A stretch of DNA of 64,000 nucleotides from an uncultured bacterium (GCA_905215345.1 CAJMPR010000001.1:372001-436000); one strand, 5' to 3'; numbered from the stretch's first letter, positions 1 to 9,735 are shown. The notes: generated by a model not told the origin, from the letters alone. Program-made: numbers and translations.

Positions 1-1359
1 AAACCCGATTTAAGTTTTTGGAAGCTGTGGAACATTAGCTTTGGATTCTTCGGAGTACAAATTGCGTATGCATTACAGAGTGCAAATATCAGCCGTATCT
101 TTTCCACATTAGGCGCAGATCCTCACAATCTAAGTTATTTCTGGATACTGCCACCGTTGGCAGGTATTATCGTACAACCCATTGTAGGAGCTGCCAGCGA
201 TAAAACATGGACACGCTTCGGAAGGCGTATACCATATCTCTTCATAGGTTCACTGGTTGCAGTGCTTGTAATGTGCCTGTTACCCAACGCCGGAAGTTTC
301 GGTATGGCAGTAAGTACAGCCATGATTTTCGGACTGGTATCTCTCATGTTTCTGGATACTTCCATTAATATGGCTATGCAACCGTTCAAAATGATGGTGG
401 GCGATATGGTCAATGAGAAACAAAAAGGGCTGGCATATTCCATACAAAGTTTTCTATGTAATGCCGGTAGTTTAGTAGGCTATTTATTCCCCTTCATTTT
501 TGCCTGGATAGGACTCAGCAATACAGCGCCACAAGGTGTTATTCCCGACTCCGTAATATATTCATTTTACATAGGAGCAGCTATTCTTATATTCTGTGTT
601 ATCTATACTACTGTAAAGGTTAAGGAGATGCCCCCTGCTGAATATGCAGAGTATCATGGTATTACAAAAGAGCAGGAACATGAAAAGACCAACATGCTGA
701 AGTTACTGGTCAAAGCTCCCAAAGCATTCTGGACCGTAGGACTCGTGCAATTCTTCTGCTGGTTTGCTTTTATGTTCATGTGGACTTATACCAATGGAAG
801 TATTGCAGCGAATGTATTTGATGCACCGACCGTTGAACACCTCGTTAATGGGGTTAACAGAATCGTTCTCGATACCAAAAGCCTGCAATATCAGGAAGCT
901 GCCAACTGGGTAGGTGTATTATTTGCAGTACAGGCAATCGGTTCGGTACTTTGGGCTATATGTATCCCTATGTTCAAAGATCGCCGGTTCATATATTCCC
1001 TAAGCCTTATACTGGGAGGTATCGGATTCATATCTACATATTTTGTACATAGCCAATATGTATTATTCATATCTTTTATACTCATAGGTTGCGCATGGGC
1101 TGCCATGCTGGCACTACCTTTCACTATTCTTACCAACGCTCTATCAGGCGGTCATATGGGCACTTATCTCGGGCTGTTCAACGGTACCATCTGTATACCG
1201 CAAATAGTGGCGGCAACATTGGGCGGAAGCATCCTTGGGTTGTTTACTCCGGAAGGTATGCTGCCTCCTGAAATCAATATGTTGATTATGGCAGGTGTGA
1301 TGTTGATTATCGGAGCTATTTGTGTATATTTAATCAAAGAAACTAAGGGAGAGAAATAA
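1..1359 (+). CDS. MFS sugar transporter, 5'-truncated (SLC45/GPH-like)
   Basis: Inner-membrane transporter of the major facilitator superfamily, probably a sugar:cation symporter. The frame is open from base 1, so the true start lies outside the window; about 452 residues are visible. The N-terminal part shows a hydrophobic helix followed by the loop GAASDKTWTRFGRRIPY, which fits the MFS loop 2-3 signature (G-x3-D-x-G-R-R). Many hydrophobic segments follow to the C-terminus, and the protein ends in a short basic tail. The next gene, a GH65 phosphorylase, begins 41 bases downstream on the same strand, so the likely substrate is maltose or a related alpha-glucoside; that substrate is inferred from context only. 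Family assignment is firm, substrate is not. Confidence 0.85.
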   Translation, partial: KPDLSFWKLWNISFGFFGVQIAYALQSANISRIFSTLGADPHNLSYFWILPPLAGIIVQPIVGAASDKTWTRFGRRIPYLFIGSLVAVLVMCLLPNAGSFGMAVSTAMIFGLVSLMFLDTSINMAMQPFKMMVGDMVNEKQKGLAYSIQSFLCNAGSLVGYLFPFIFAWIGLSNTAPQGVIPDSVIYSFYIGAAILIFCVIYTTVKVKEMPPAEYAEYHGITKEQEHEKTNMLKLLVKAPKAFWTVGLVQFFCWFAFMFMWTYTNGSIAANVFDAPTVEHLVNGVNRIVLDTKSLQYQEAANWVGVLFAVQAIGSVLWAICIPMFKDRRFIYSLSLILGGIGFISTYFVHSQYVLFISFILIGCAWAAMLALPFTILTNALSGGHMGTYLGLFNGTICIPQIVAATLGGSILGLFTPEGMLPPEINMLIMAGVMLIIGAICVYLIKETKGEK

Positions 1360-1400
1360 AATTGTTTATCTTTACGGCAATAACACTGAAATAAATTGCC

Positions 1401-3713
1401 ATGAAGAAATACCTCAAAACCGATGAGTGGAATATCATCGAAGATAGTTTTCATGCCGACCATTTACGGACATCGGAAAGTATATTCAGCCTCGGGAACG
1501 GGCGTTTCGGACAAAGAGGAAATTTTGAAGAATCCTACAGTAGTGACAGCTACCGTGGTTCGTTCATAGCCGGTATCACCTACCTTGACAGAACTCGTGT
1601 AGGCTGGTGGAAGAATGGCTTCCCGCAATTTTATACCCGTATCCCCAATGCGCCGGACTGGAGTTGTATCGGTCTACGTCTTGTTGATGAAGAACTGGAT
1701 TTAGCTCAATGGGACGTCAACAGTTTTAACCGACGTCTCGATATGAAAGCGGGTATCTCCTACCGGGATGTGGACGTCACCTCTCCCCGCGGACACAAGC
1801 TCCGTCTGCATGTGGAGCATATCACGGACATGGAACGCCCTAACCTTTGCCTCATCAAATATAGTGTTAGCTCGCTCAACTATACCGGTAAACTCTCTCT
1901 TGTACCTGTTTTAGACGGAAACGTAGTAGATGACACCGAACATCCGAAAGAAAAGATATGGAATATCTTACGTTCCGGTGCCACCAACGAATGTGCTTAT
2001 CTATGGTCTCAAACACGTCGGGAAGATGCACAAGTATGCTATGCCATGACTTATCAGTTTTTCAAAAACAACAAAGAGACTGTAGCAAATCCCATACGGA
2101 TAGAAAAAGAAAGACAAACGGGATTCAGCGTAGGTATCGATGTAAAACCTGATGACACAGTCACCCTCATTAAATATATCGCCATTACCTCTTCACTCTA
2201 TTATGAACGGCAGGATTTGATAGAACAATCGGTCTCTGAAGCTCGCGAAGCCAAAAGCATCGGTTGGGACGTATTGGTAGAAGACCACCGGCAGGCCTGG
2301 CGAGAGATTTGGGATGAGACCGATGTAATCATTGATGGTGACCCGGAAGCACAACAAGGTATCCGTTACAATATTTTCCAACTGTATCAGACATATCGAG
2401 GAGACGACCCACGTCTGAATATTGGCCCCAAGGGATTCACCGGAGAAAAGTACGGAGGTAATACCTATTGGAATACCGAATTATGCTGCGTGCCGTTCTT
2501 CTTGCTATCTACCTCAAAAAAGATAGTGAGGAATTTGTTGATGTACCGCTATAAGCATCTTCCCAAAGCAATTGAGAATGCCAGGAAGTTAGGGTTCAAT
2601 AACGGCGCCGCACTTTTTCCGCAAGTAACTAACAACGGGGAAGAATGTCATAGTGAATGGGAAATCACCTTTGAAGAAATTCATCGGAATAATATTATCG
2701 TTTATGCCATTGTCCAACATGCCACTCTAACCGGAACGTTGGATTACATCGCCCGATACGGTCTGGAAGTAATGATAGCCATCAGCCGTTTCTGGAGCCA
2801 GCGGGTATCATTCTCGCAACCGAAACAAAAATATGTCATACTAGGAGTTACCGGTCCGAATGAATACGAAAACAATGTAGACAATAACTGGTATACCAAT
2901 TACTCCTGCATTCGTTGCCTGGAAACAACCCTTGAGTATCTTGAAATTATCGCACGCAATTATCCTGAGGAGTATGCGCAGATACGTCGTATTACCAACT
3001 TGAACTATGCGAAAGAAAGTGAACACTGGCGTGATATCATTGAACGAATGTATCTACCGGAAGATAAGGAACGTGGCATTTTTATCCAGAACGACGGCTA
3101 TATGGATAAAGTTCTGGAAAGCACAGATATTATACCAGCCGGAGAACGCCCCATCAACCAACATTGGTCATGGGACCGCATACTTCGCTCCTGCTACATC
3201 AAGCAAAGTGATGTATTGCTCGGCTTATATTTATACTATTTCAACTTTGACACGGAAACCATTCGTCGCAATTTTGAATTTTATGAACCTATGACCGTAC
3301 ACGAATCTTCTCTTTCTCCTTACATCCATTCAATTCTTGCAGCACGTATCGGTAAAGTGGAAAAAGCATATCAACTCTTCCTGCATGCTACCCGCCTTGA
3401 TTTGGACGACTATAATAATGAAGGAGAATACGGACTTCATATTACCAGTATGGCAGGTAGCTGGCTGGCAATAGTACGCGGTTTTTCTGGACTACAAGTG
3501 CAAGATAATAGCCTACGCTTTTCCCCTGTATTGCCACAGCAATGGAATAGCTATTCGTTCAAAGTAAATTTCCTGGGAAACACTTTGCGCATACAGATAA
3601 GTAAGGAAATAAAAATCTCACTCATAACCGGTTCGGAACTGAACATACAAGTGTATCAAAACGTTTATACGTTAAAACAAGGATTAGATTTAACTGTCAA
3701 CACAGTACTATAA
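1401..3713 (+). CDS. GH65 disaccharide phosphorylase (maltose phosphorylase-like)
   Basis: Cytoplasmic inverting phosphorylase that would split an alpha-glucoside with phosphate to beta-glucose 1-phosphate and a free sugar. The 770 residues match the full length of family GH65. The central (alpha/alpha)6 barrel has the general-acid motif GPNEYENN, with Glu488 as the catalytic acid. ECHSEWEITFEEIHRN lies upstream. The pair Lys601-Gln602 (IKQSDV) and the loop HESSLS (His634) are the substrate and phosphate-binding elements typical of the phosphorylase members rather than hydrolases. There is no signal peptide, which agrees with an intracellular enzyme fed by the MFS transporter upstream. Maltose is the most likely substrate by motif similarity, but kojibiose, nigerose or trehalose phosphorylases have the same fold. 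No beta-phosphoglucomutase gene is visible in this window. Confidence 0.88.
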   Translation: MKKYLKTDEWNIIEDSFHADHLRTSESIFSLGNGRFGQRGNFEESYSSDSYRGSFIAGITYLDRTRVGWWKNGFPQFYTRIPNAPDWSCIGLRLVDEELDLAQWDVNSFNRRLDMKAGISYRDVDVTSPRGHKLRLHVEHITDMERPNLCLIKYSVSSLNYTGKLSLVPVLDGNVVDDTEHPKEKIWNILRSGATNECAYLWSQTRREDAQVCYAMTYQFFKNNKETVANPIRIEKERQTGFSVGIDVKPDDTVTLIKYIAITSSLYYERQDLIEQSVSEAREAKSIGWDVLVEDHRQAWREIWDETDVIIDGDPEAQQGIRYNIFQLYQTYRGDDPRLNIGPKGFTGEKYGGNTYWNTELCCVPFFLLSTSKKIVRNLLMYRYKHLPKAIENARKLGFNNGAALFPQVTNNGEECHSEWEITFEEIHRNNIIVYAIVQHATLTGTLDYIARYGLEVMIAISRFWSQRVSFSQPKQKYVILGVTGPNEYENNVDNNWYTNYSCIRCLETTLEYLEIIARNYPEEYAQIRRITNLNYAKESEHWRDIIERMYLPEDKERGIFIQNDGYMDKVLESTDIIPAGERPINQHWSWDRILRSCYIKQSDVLLGLYLYYFNFDTETIRRNFEFYEPMTVHESSLSPYIHSILAARIGKVEKAYQLFLHATRLDLDDYNNEGEYGLHITSMAGSWLAIVRGFSGLQVQDNSLRFSPVLPQQWNSYSFKVNFLGNTLRIQISKEIKISLITGSELNIQVYQNVYTLKQGLDLTVNTVL

Positions 3714-3778
3714 TCCGACATTTTTGTTAAGAAAGCACAATTAATAAACTTGAAAACTATTTTAAGTTTTTCAGTTTA

Positions 3779-3786
3779 TATCTTTG
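3779..3786 (+). promoter_or_regulatory. Bacteroides -7 promoter element (TATCTTTG) for the RND efflux operon
   Basis: TATCTTTG matches the Bacteroides sigma-ABfr -7 consensus TAnnTTTG and lies 43 bases before the ATG of the membrane fusion protein. No good TTTG -33 box is seen at the usual 19-21-base spacing, so the promoter may be weak or activator-dependent. Confidence 0.55.
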
Positions 3787-3829
3787 CGCCCGATTTGAAC
3801 AAATAAATACTTGTTTTAACCAAAAGCAA

Positions 3830-4882
3830 ATGAAAAAAATGTATCTGTTGGCCCTGGTCACGACGTTACTTATCACGTCTTGTGGGCAAAAGAAAGGAGA
3901 AGAAAGCTCTCCCATCCGACCTGTAAAAACCGCGACCGTAAGTTCTCAATCTGTTATCCGCAAAGACTTTTCGGGTATAGTAGAAGCGGTAGAATACGTA
4001 AAACTGGCTTTCCGTGTAAGCGGACAAATCATTAATCTGCCGGTGGTTGAAGGACAACGTGTCAAAAAGGGACAACTAATCGCAGCCATTGACCCGCGAG
4101 ACATATCCTTGCAATATTCTGCTGATAAAGCAGCATACGAAACAGCTGCTGCACAAGTAGAGCGCAACAAGCGTCTTCTGGGACGCCAAGCTATTTCTGT
4201 ACAGGAATATGAAATCAGTATGGCCAACTATCAAAAGGCTAAATCAGCTTATGAACTGTCTACCAATAATATGAGAGACACAAAGTTACTGGCTCCTTTC
4301 GATGGTTCTATTGAAAAACGTTTGGTAGAGAATTATCAACGTGTCAACTCCGGAGAAGGAATTGTTCAATTGGTAAATACTCAGAAATTACGTCTTAAAT
4401 TTACCGTCCCGGACGATTATCTCTACCTGCTTCGTGCTAAAGATATTACTTTCAAAGTGGTATTCGATACTTATCCGGATAATGTCTTTAATGCCAAGTT
4501 GGAAGAATATCTTGACATATCTACTGACGGAACAGGTATACCTGTCACTATCACCATTGATGATCCTGCTTTCGACCGTAACAAATATGACGTAAAGCCG
4601 GGATTTACCTGCAAAATAAAGCTGGCATCGGACATAGCTCCATTCCTGGAAGAAAATTTGGTGAATGTACCTCTCAATGCAGTATTTGGTGACAGTGAAA
4701 ACAAAAAGACATATGTATGGGTAGTCGATGGCAATAAGGTCAGCCTTCGTGAAGTAACGGTTTATTCGCCAACAGGAGAAGCCAACCTACTTATTTCCAA
4801 AGGACTGGAATCCGGAGAAACAGTAGTTATTGCGGGAGTACACCAACTGGTGGACGGACAAACGGTGAAAGTAATTAAATAA
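3830..4882 (+). CDS. RND efflux periplasmic adaptor (membrane fusion protein, lipoprotein)
   Basis: Periplasmic adaptor linking the RND pump to the outer-membrane channel. The N-terminus has a lipoprotein signal with lipobox LITSC (Cys18), so the mature protein is probably anchored by lipid. It follows the AcrA/MexA order: a barrel-sandwich half (RVSGQIINLPVVEGQRVKKGQLIAAIDP), an alpha-helical hairpin around residues 95-150, a second lipoyl half (KLLAPFDGSIEKRLVENYQRVNSGE), then beta-barrel and membrane-proximal domains. At 350 residues it is normal length. It is the first gene of a three-gene operon with the permease and TolC-type protein downstream. The gap to the permease (103 bases) is filled by a degenerate octamer repeat. 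Confidence 0.9.
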   Translation: MKKMYLLALVTTLLITSCGQKKGEESSPIRPVKTATVSSQSVIRKDFSGIVEAVEYVKLAFRVSGQIINLPVVEGQRVKKGQLIAAIDPRDISLQYSADKAAYETAAAQVERNKRLLGRQAISVQEYEISMANYQKAKSAYELSTNNMRDTKLLAPFDGSIEKRLVENYQRVNSGEGIVQLVNTQKLRLKFTVPDDYLYLLRAKDITFKVVFDTYPDNVFNAKLEEYLDISTDGTGIPVTITIDDPAFDRNKYDVKPGFTCKIKLASDIAPFLEENLVNVPLNAVFGDSENKKTYVWVVDGNKVSLREVTVYSPTGEANLLISKGLESGETVVIAGVHQLVDGQTVKVIK

Positions 4883-4883
4883 G

Positions 4884-4982
4884 ATGATAGAGTGGTAAGA
4901 TGATAAAATGGTAAAATTACCCTGTCACATTATAACATTATCATCTTACCATCCTATCACTCTATAACTTTATCACATTAAA
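4884..4982 (+). repeat. Degenerate 8-bp tandem repeats in two inverted arrays between adaptor and permease genes
   Basis: From about 4926 the sequence can be read as consecutive octamers (TGTCACAT, TATAACAT, TATCATCT, TACCATCC, TATCACTC, TATAACTT, TATCACAT). From 4884 to about 4920 the reverse complement of the same unit recurs (AGATGATA, GAGTGGTA, AGATGATA, AAATGGTA). The two arrays are inverted and could fold into a long imperfect hairpin immediately before the permease start codon. A related short array sits at 41527-41573. Function unknown. Confidence 0.7.
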
Positions 4983-4985
4983 TAT

Positions 4986-7900
4986 ATGAATTTAGCCAAA
5001 TATTCATTAGATAACACGAAGATAGTCTACTTCTTTTTAGCCGTACTACTTATCGGTGGTATATTCTCATTCGGCAGATTGGGAAAAAAAGAAGATGCAC
5101 CTTTCGTCATAAAGACAGCGGTCATCATGACACGCTATCCGGGAGCAGAGCCCGCTGAAGTAGAGCGGCTCATCACCGAGCCAATCTCCCGCGAAATACA
5201 GAGTATGAGCGGAGTCTATAAGATTAAGTCGGAGTCTATGTACGGACTCTCCAAAATCACTTTTGAATTACAGCCATCACTTTCAGCCGCCTCTATCCCG
5301 CAAAAATGGGATGAGTTACGTCGCAAGGTACTGAATATTCAGCCGCAACTTCCTGCGGGTGCTTCCACACCAACAGTCTCTGATGATTTCGGTGACGTAT
5401 TCGGTATCTATTACGGATTGGTAGGTGATGACGGTTTCTCTTATGAAGAAATGCGTAATTGGGCAGAACGTATCAAAACACAGGTCGTAACAGCCGATGG
5501 AGTAATGAAAGTAGCTCTTTTTGGTACGCAAACAGAGGTAATCAATATACTGATATCCGTCAACAAACTGGCGGGAATGGGTATTGATCCGAAACAACTC
5601 GCCAGCTTATTACAATCGCAAAACCAAATTATCAATACCGGCGAAATCAGTGCCGGTGAACAGCAATTACGAATAGTTGCCAACGGGACTTATACTACCG
5701 TCAACGACATCCGCAACCAAATCATCACAACTCCGGGCGGTCAGGTAAAACTGGGAGATATAGCTATTATTGAAAAAGGCTATATGGATCCTCCCGGTAC
5801 CATAATGCACGTCAACGGAAAACGCGCTATCGGTATTGGAGTATCCACTGACCCTACCAAAGACGTGGTACTGACCGGCGAACTTGTCGACCAAAAACTT
5901 GCCGAACTATTGCCGCTTATTCCCGTAGGACTGGAATTGGAAAGTCTCTATCCGGAAAATGTCATTGCAAAAGAAGCAAACAACGGCTTTATCATCAATT
6001 TGATAGAATCCATTCTGATTGTAATTGTCATCATCATGTTGGTGATGGGTATGCGAGCCGGACTGTTAATAGGTTCTTCCCTGATATTCTCTATCGGTGG
6101 AACGCTACTTATCATGTCGTTCCTGGGTGTAGGATTAAACCGAACATCGTTGGCAGGCTTCATCATAGCCATGGGTATGTTGGTAGACAATGCCATAGTG
6201 GTGACTGATAATGCCCAAATAGCCATAGCCCGCGGTATAGACCGGCGCAAAGCTTTGATAAACGGTGCTACCGGCCCTCAATGGGGATTATTGGGAGCAA
6301 CATTTATAGCCATTTGTTCATTCCTGCCGTTATATCTGGCACCTTCTGCCGTAGCCGAAATCGTAAAACCGCTGTTTGTGGTACTTGCCATTTCATTAGG
6401 TCTGAGTTGGGTGTTGGCATTGACGCAAACCACCACTTTCGGTAATTTCATACTGAAAGCCAAGTCGGACAATGCAGGTAAAGACCCTTACGATAAGCCT
6501 TTCTATCATAAGTTTGCGTCTATTCTCGGCATACTGATACGGAAGAAAATACTAACCCTTAGCAGTATGGTCGTATTGTTTATTTTGTCATTGGTCGTTA
6601 TGGGGATGATGCCTCAAAATTTCTTCCCTTCACTTGACAAACCGTATTTCCGTGCCGATGTATTCTACCCGGACGGCTACAGTATACAAGATGTAGAGAA
6701 AGAAATGAAGAAAGTGGAAGCACATTTGCTGGAACAACCTGAAGTTAAACGGGTATCCGTTACTTTCGGAAGCACTCCGCTACGCTACTATCTGGCATCC
6801 ACTTCCGTAGGACCGAAACCTAACTTCGCTAATATCCTGGTTGAACTGAAAGACAGTAAATATACTAAAGAGTATGAAGAGAACCTTGATACATACATGA
6901 AAGAGAATTATCCGAACGCTATTACGCGTACCATGTTGTTCAAGCTCTCTCCTGCCGTAGATGCCGCCATCGAAATCGGCTTTATCGGCAACAATGTGGA
7001 TACGCTGGTAATGCTCACCAACAAGGCATTGGAAATAATGCATCGTGACGACGAACTTATCAATGTGCGTAACTCATGGGGAAATAAAATACCGGTATGG
7101 AAGCCTATCTACAGCCAGGAACGTGCGCAACCGTTAGGCGTTTCCCGCCAAAGTATGTCTCAAAGTATCCAGATAGGTACAAATGGAATGCCATTGGGCG
7201 AGTATCGTGAAGGCGACCAGGTATTACCTATCTTATTGAAAGATAAGACTATTGACAGCTTCCGTATCAATGATTTACGTACATTACCTGTCTTTGGAAC
7301 CACGCGCGAAACAACGACATTGGAACAGGTTGTCAGTCAGTTTGACTTCCAATACCAATATTCCAATGTTAAAGATTATAATCGCCAGATGGTGATGATG
7401 GCACAGGCCGACCCCCGCCGGGGCGTGAATGCCATTGCCGCTTTCAACCGCATATGGAAACAGGTACAAGAAGAAATTGAAATACCCGAAGGATACACCT
7501 TGAAGTACTTTGGTGAACAGGAAAGCCAAGTTGAAAGTAACGAAGCATTGGCCGCCAACCTGCCGCTGACATTCTTCCTGATGTTCGTTACGCTGCTGTT
7601 CCTGTTCCGCACATACCGGAAGCCTATCGTCATTCTATTGATGTTACCGCTTATTTTTATCGGTATCGTTTTGGGATTGTTACTACTGGGCAAATCATTC
7701 GACTTCTTCGCCATCCTCGGTCTATTGGGATTGATTGGAATGAACATAAAGAACGCTATCGTATTGGTAGACCAGATTGACATTGAAGCCGCCTCCGGGA
7801 AAGCACCGCTTGACGCTGTTATCAGCGCAACAACCAGCCGTATCGTTCCGGTGGCAATGGCATCGGGTACAACTATCCTGGGTATGTTACCATTGCTGTT

Positions 7901-8018
7901 CGACGCCATGTTCGGCGGTATGGCGGCAACCATCATGGGTGGTCTCTTGGTAGCATCGGCCTTAACGTTGTTTGTACTGCCGGTAGCTTACTGTGCAATA
8001 CACAAGATTAAAGGATAA
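4986..8018 (+). CDS. RND efflux transporter permease (AcrB/HAE-like)
   Basis: Proton-driven inner-membrane efflux pump subunit. Its 1010 residues show the duplicated RND layout: an N-terminal helix, a large periplasmic loop (about 40-330), a cluster of helices from about residue 337, a second periplasmic loop (about 545-830), and a final helix cluster. The TM4 proton-relay motif is VDNAIVV, with Asp401 followed by Asn402 where AcrB has two Asp residues. The TM10 lysine is present (NIKNAIVLVD, Lys922). This Asp-Asn variant occurs in other pumps annotated as efflux RND permeases, so I do not read it as inactivation. Substrates cannot be predicted. It lies between its adaptor and outer-membrane channel genes. 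Confidence 0.92.
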   Translation: MNLAKYSLDNTKIVYFFLAVLLIGGIFSFGRLGKKEDAPFVIKTAVIMTRYPGAEPAEVERLITEPISREIQSMSGVYKIKSESMYGLSKITFELQPSLSAASIPQKWDELRRKVLNIQPQLPAGASTPTVSDDFGDVFGIYYGLVGDDGFSYEEMRNWAERIKTQVVTADGVMKVALFGTQTEVINILISVNKLAGMGIDPKQLASLLQSQNQIINTGEISAGEQQLRIVANGTYTTVNDIRNQIITTPGGQVKLGDIAIIEKGYMDPPGTIMHVNGKRAIGIGVSTDPTKDVVLTGELVDQKLAELLPLIPVGLELESLYPENVIAKEANNGFIINLIESILIVIVIIMLVMGMRAGLLIGSSLIFSIGGTLLIMSFLGVGLNRTSLAGFIIAMGMLVDNAIVVTDNAQIAIARGIDRRKALINGATGPQWGLLGATFIAICSFLPLYLAPSAVAEIVKPLFVVLAISLGLSWVLALTQTTTFGNFILKAKSDNAGKDPYDKPFYHKFASILGILIRKKILTLSSMVVLFILSLVVMGMMPQNFFPSLDKPYFRADVFYPDGYSIQDVEKEMKKVEAHLLEQPEVKRVSVTFGSTPLRYYLASTSVGPKPNFANILVELKDSKYTKEYEENLDTYMKENYPNAITRTMLFKLSPAVDAAIEIGFIGNNVDTLVMLTNKALEIMHRDDELINVRNSWGNKIPVWKPIYSQERAQPLGVSRQSMSQSIQIGTNGMPLGEYREGDQVLPILLKDKTIDSFRINDLRTLPVFGTTRETTTLEQVVSQFDFQYQYSNVKDYNRQMVMMAQADPRRGVNAIAAFNRIWKQVQEEIEIPEGYTLKYFGEQESQVESNEALAANLPLTFFLMFVTLLFLFRTYRKPIVILLMLPLIFIGIVLGLLLLGKSFDFFAILGLLGLIGMNIKNAIVLVDQIDIEAASGKAPLDAVISATTSRIVPVAMASGTTILGMLPLLFDAMFGGMAATIMGGLLVASALTLFVLPVAYCAIHKIKG

Positions 8019-8038
8019 AGACGGGTTAAACCCGATAA

Positions 8039-8060
8039 TGATTAATGATTAGTGATTAGT
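8039..8060 (+). repeat. Degenerate heptamer repeat (TGATTAA/TGATTAG) before the TolC-type gene
   Basis: Three consecutive heptamers, TGATTAA TGATTAG TGATTAG, fill the gap just before the ATG at 8063. The same heptamer in reverse complement (ATCACTA-like) occurs at 42136-42178 and 42731-42873 of this window. No coding capacity. Confidence 0.6.
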
Positions 8061-8062
8061 TT

Positions 8063-9337
8063 ATGAAGAAAACAATATTCACACTTATAGCAATCTGCAC
8101 CTTAGGCACAAATGCCGGGGCGCAGCAAGCACACCTCAGTCGCGAGACATACCGCGACAAGGTAGAGGCATACAGCCAGATATTAAAGCAACAACGCCTC
8201 AAAGCTACGGCAAGCACCGAAGCCCGCAAGATTGCCCAGACTGGATTTCTGCCCAAGATAGACATTACCGCTGAGGGAACCGCCAATCTGAGCCATCTGG
8301 ATGCATGGAACAGCCCTGCCGGACAGTACCGTCCCTACACCTATCAGGCATTGGCAACCTTAGGGCAGCCTCTCTATACCGGCGGTGCACTTATTGCCCA
8401 GAAGAAGATTGCCAAAGCAGATGAAGAACTGGACAAACTTGCCGTAGAGCTTACCCTCGACCAGATACACTATCAGAGCGATGCAATTTACTGGAACGCT
8501 TCGGCCGCATTGGCTACACTCGAAGCCGCCGCCCGTTTTGAGGAGATTGTCAACCAGCAGTACAACATAATCCAAGACCGCTTCAACGACGGTGCTATCA
8601 GCCGTACGGACTTACTGATGATTTCTACCCGTAAGAAAGAAGCCGAATTGCAATTCATCAAGGCTCGCCAGAACTATACCCTTGCCCTGCAGCAGCTAAA
8701 TATCCTGATGGGGAGCAAGCCGGATACTCCGGTAGACAGTCTTTGTGAGATTGGTGTCTATTGTCCGCCTGTCGAGTTGTTAAGTTTTGATGAGGTATTA
8801 GGACGCCGTGCCGACTATGCCAGCACCGATGTCAATATTGCCAAGAGCGAAGCACAACGCAAGGCTGCCCTAAGCCAATATAACCCGCAACTCAGCATGT
8901 TCCTGGCCACCGGTTGGGATACCGGCATCGCCTATATGGGACAGGATGTACCGCATACGCCCGTCGCAGGTGTCAACCTCAACATTCCTATCTTCCGGTG
9001 GGGAGCACGCTTCAAGACCAGCCGCCAGCAAAAGGCATACATCGGTATTCAGAAACTGCAACAAAGCTATGTAGCCGACAATATTCTGGAAGAACTATCC
9101 GCAGCCACTACCAAACTGACTGAGACAGAGCAGCAAGTTAAAACTGCCGAAGAGAATATGACGCTTGCCGAAGAGAACCTCGACCTCATCACCTTCTCCT
9201 ACAATGAAGGAAAGGCCAATATGGTGGATGTGCTTTCGGCACAGCTCTCGTGGACGCAGGCCCACAGCAATCTGATCAATGCATATCTGGCTGCCAAGAT
9301 GGCAGTAGCGGAATACAGAAAGGCGATAAGTGAATAA
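8063..9337 (+). CDS. TolC-family outer-membrane efflux channel
   Basis: Outer-membrane channel completing the tripartite RND pump. A Sec signal peptide (MKKTIFTLIAICTLGTNAGA, cleaved before QQAHLS) precedes two homologous alpha-helical halves rich in Ala, Glu and Gln, as in outer-membrane factor proteins. Each half shows the LxxAxxNLxxxxxxYxxGxxxxxDVLxAQ-type pattern, clearest at about residues 370-405 (LAEENLDLITFSYNEGKANM, then VDVLSAQLSW). Its 424 residues fit the family. It is the third gene of the operon and begins 44 bases after the permease stop. Confidence 0.9.
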   Translation: MKKTIFTLIAICTLGTNAGAQQAHLSRETYRDKVEAYSQILKQQRLKATASTEARKIAQTGFLPKIDITAEGTANLSHLDAWNSPAGQYRPYTYQALATLGQPLYTGGALIAQKKIAKADEELDKLAVELTLDQIHYQSDAIYWNASAALATLEAAARFEEIVNQQYNIIQDRFNDGAISRTDLLMISTRKKEAELQFIKARQNYTLALQQLNILMGSKPDTPVDSLCEIGVYCPPVELLSFDEVLGRRADYASTDVNIAKSEAQRKAALSQYNPQLSMFLATGWDTGIAYMGQDVPHTPVAGVNLNIPIFRWGARFKTSRQQKAYIGIQKLQQSYVADNILEELSAATTKLTETEQQVKTAEENMTLAEENLDLITFSYNEGKANMVDVLSAQLSWTQAHSNLINAYLAAKMAVAEYRKAISE

Positions 9338-9370
9338 GGCGGAAGCAATTCCGTAGAGGTCATAAAATGA

Positions 9371-9417
9371 GAGCTCCCCATGTAGCTTGCGTATAGCAAG
9401 TATTGCGTGGGGAGTTC
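9371..9417 (+). terminator. Imperfect hairpin downstream of the efflux operon
   Basis: GAGCTCCCCA and its near complement TGGGGAGTTC pair with a short AGCTTGC/GCAAG extension, giving a stable stem. There is no clear T-run after it, so it may be an RNA-stabilising or attenuating hairpin rather than an intrinsic terminator. Confidence 0.4.
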
Positions 9418-9490
9418 TTCGTTGCTCAGAATGACAACAGGATAGGCCAACCAAAGTTTTAACACACTCTCGAGAGTATTATCCCCTATT

Positions 9491-9622
9491 CATATTAAAA
9501 ATACCAGCGGTTGGTATCTTTAGTACCAAAGAGTGGTACTTCTCGTACCAAAGCGTGGTATTTCATGTACCAACCGTTGGTATTCTTAGTACCAAAGCAT
9601 GGCATTTAGTTGGTATATGCAT
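9491..9622. repeat. 22-bp tandem array, six units
   Basis: Six head-to-tail units of exactly 22 bases, starting near 9491, 9513, 9535, 9557, 9579 and 9601. The core units resemble GGTAYTTCTNGTACCAAAGC; the first and last are degenerate. Each core unit holds a GGTA...GTACC half-palindrome, so each could form a small hairpin or be a dyad binding site. There are no unique spacers between units, so this is not a CRISPR array. It sits in the gene-free gap between convergent operons (9338-9804), where I see no coding sequence. Confidence 0.85.
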
Positions 9623-9735
9623 TCTATTCATTTAAAGATAGTTATGGGCTCCAAATGGATACGCGGACGACACGGATAATAAATTATTCCCAAACGAAAT
9701 GATGGTTCGTTATGTTTAACGGCAAAGAAAGCAAA

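Noticed and set aside
6186..6191. RND permease inactivated by Asp to Asn in the proton-relay pair
   Set aside because: The first Asp and the TM10 Lys are kept, the Asp-Asn form is seen in other annotated pumps, and the whole operon is intact.
9491..9622. Possible CRISPR array
   Set aside because: Units abut with no unique spacers, period is 22 bases and no cas genes are present.
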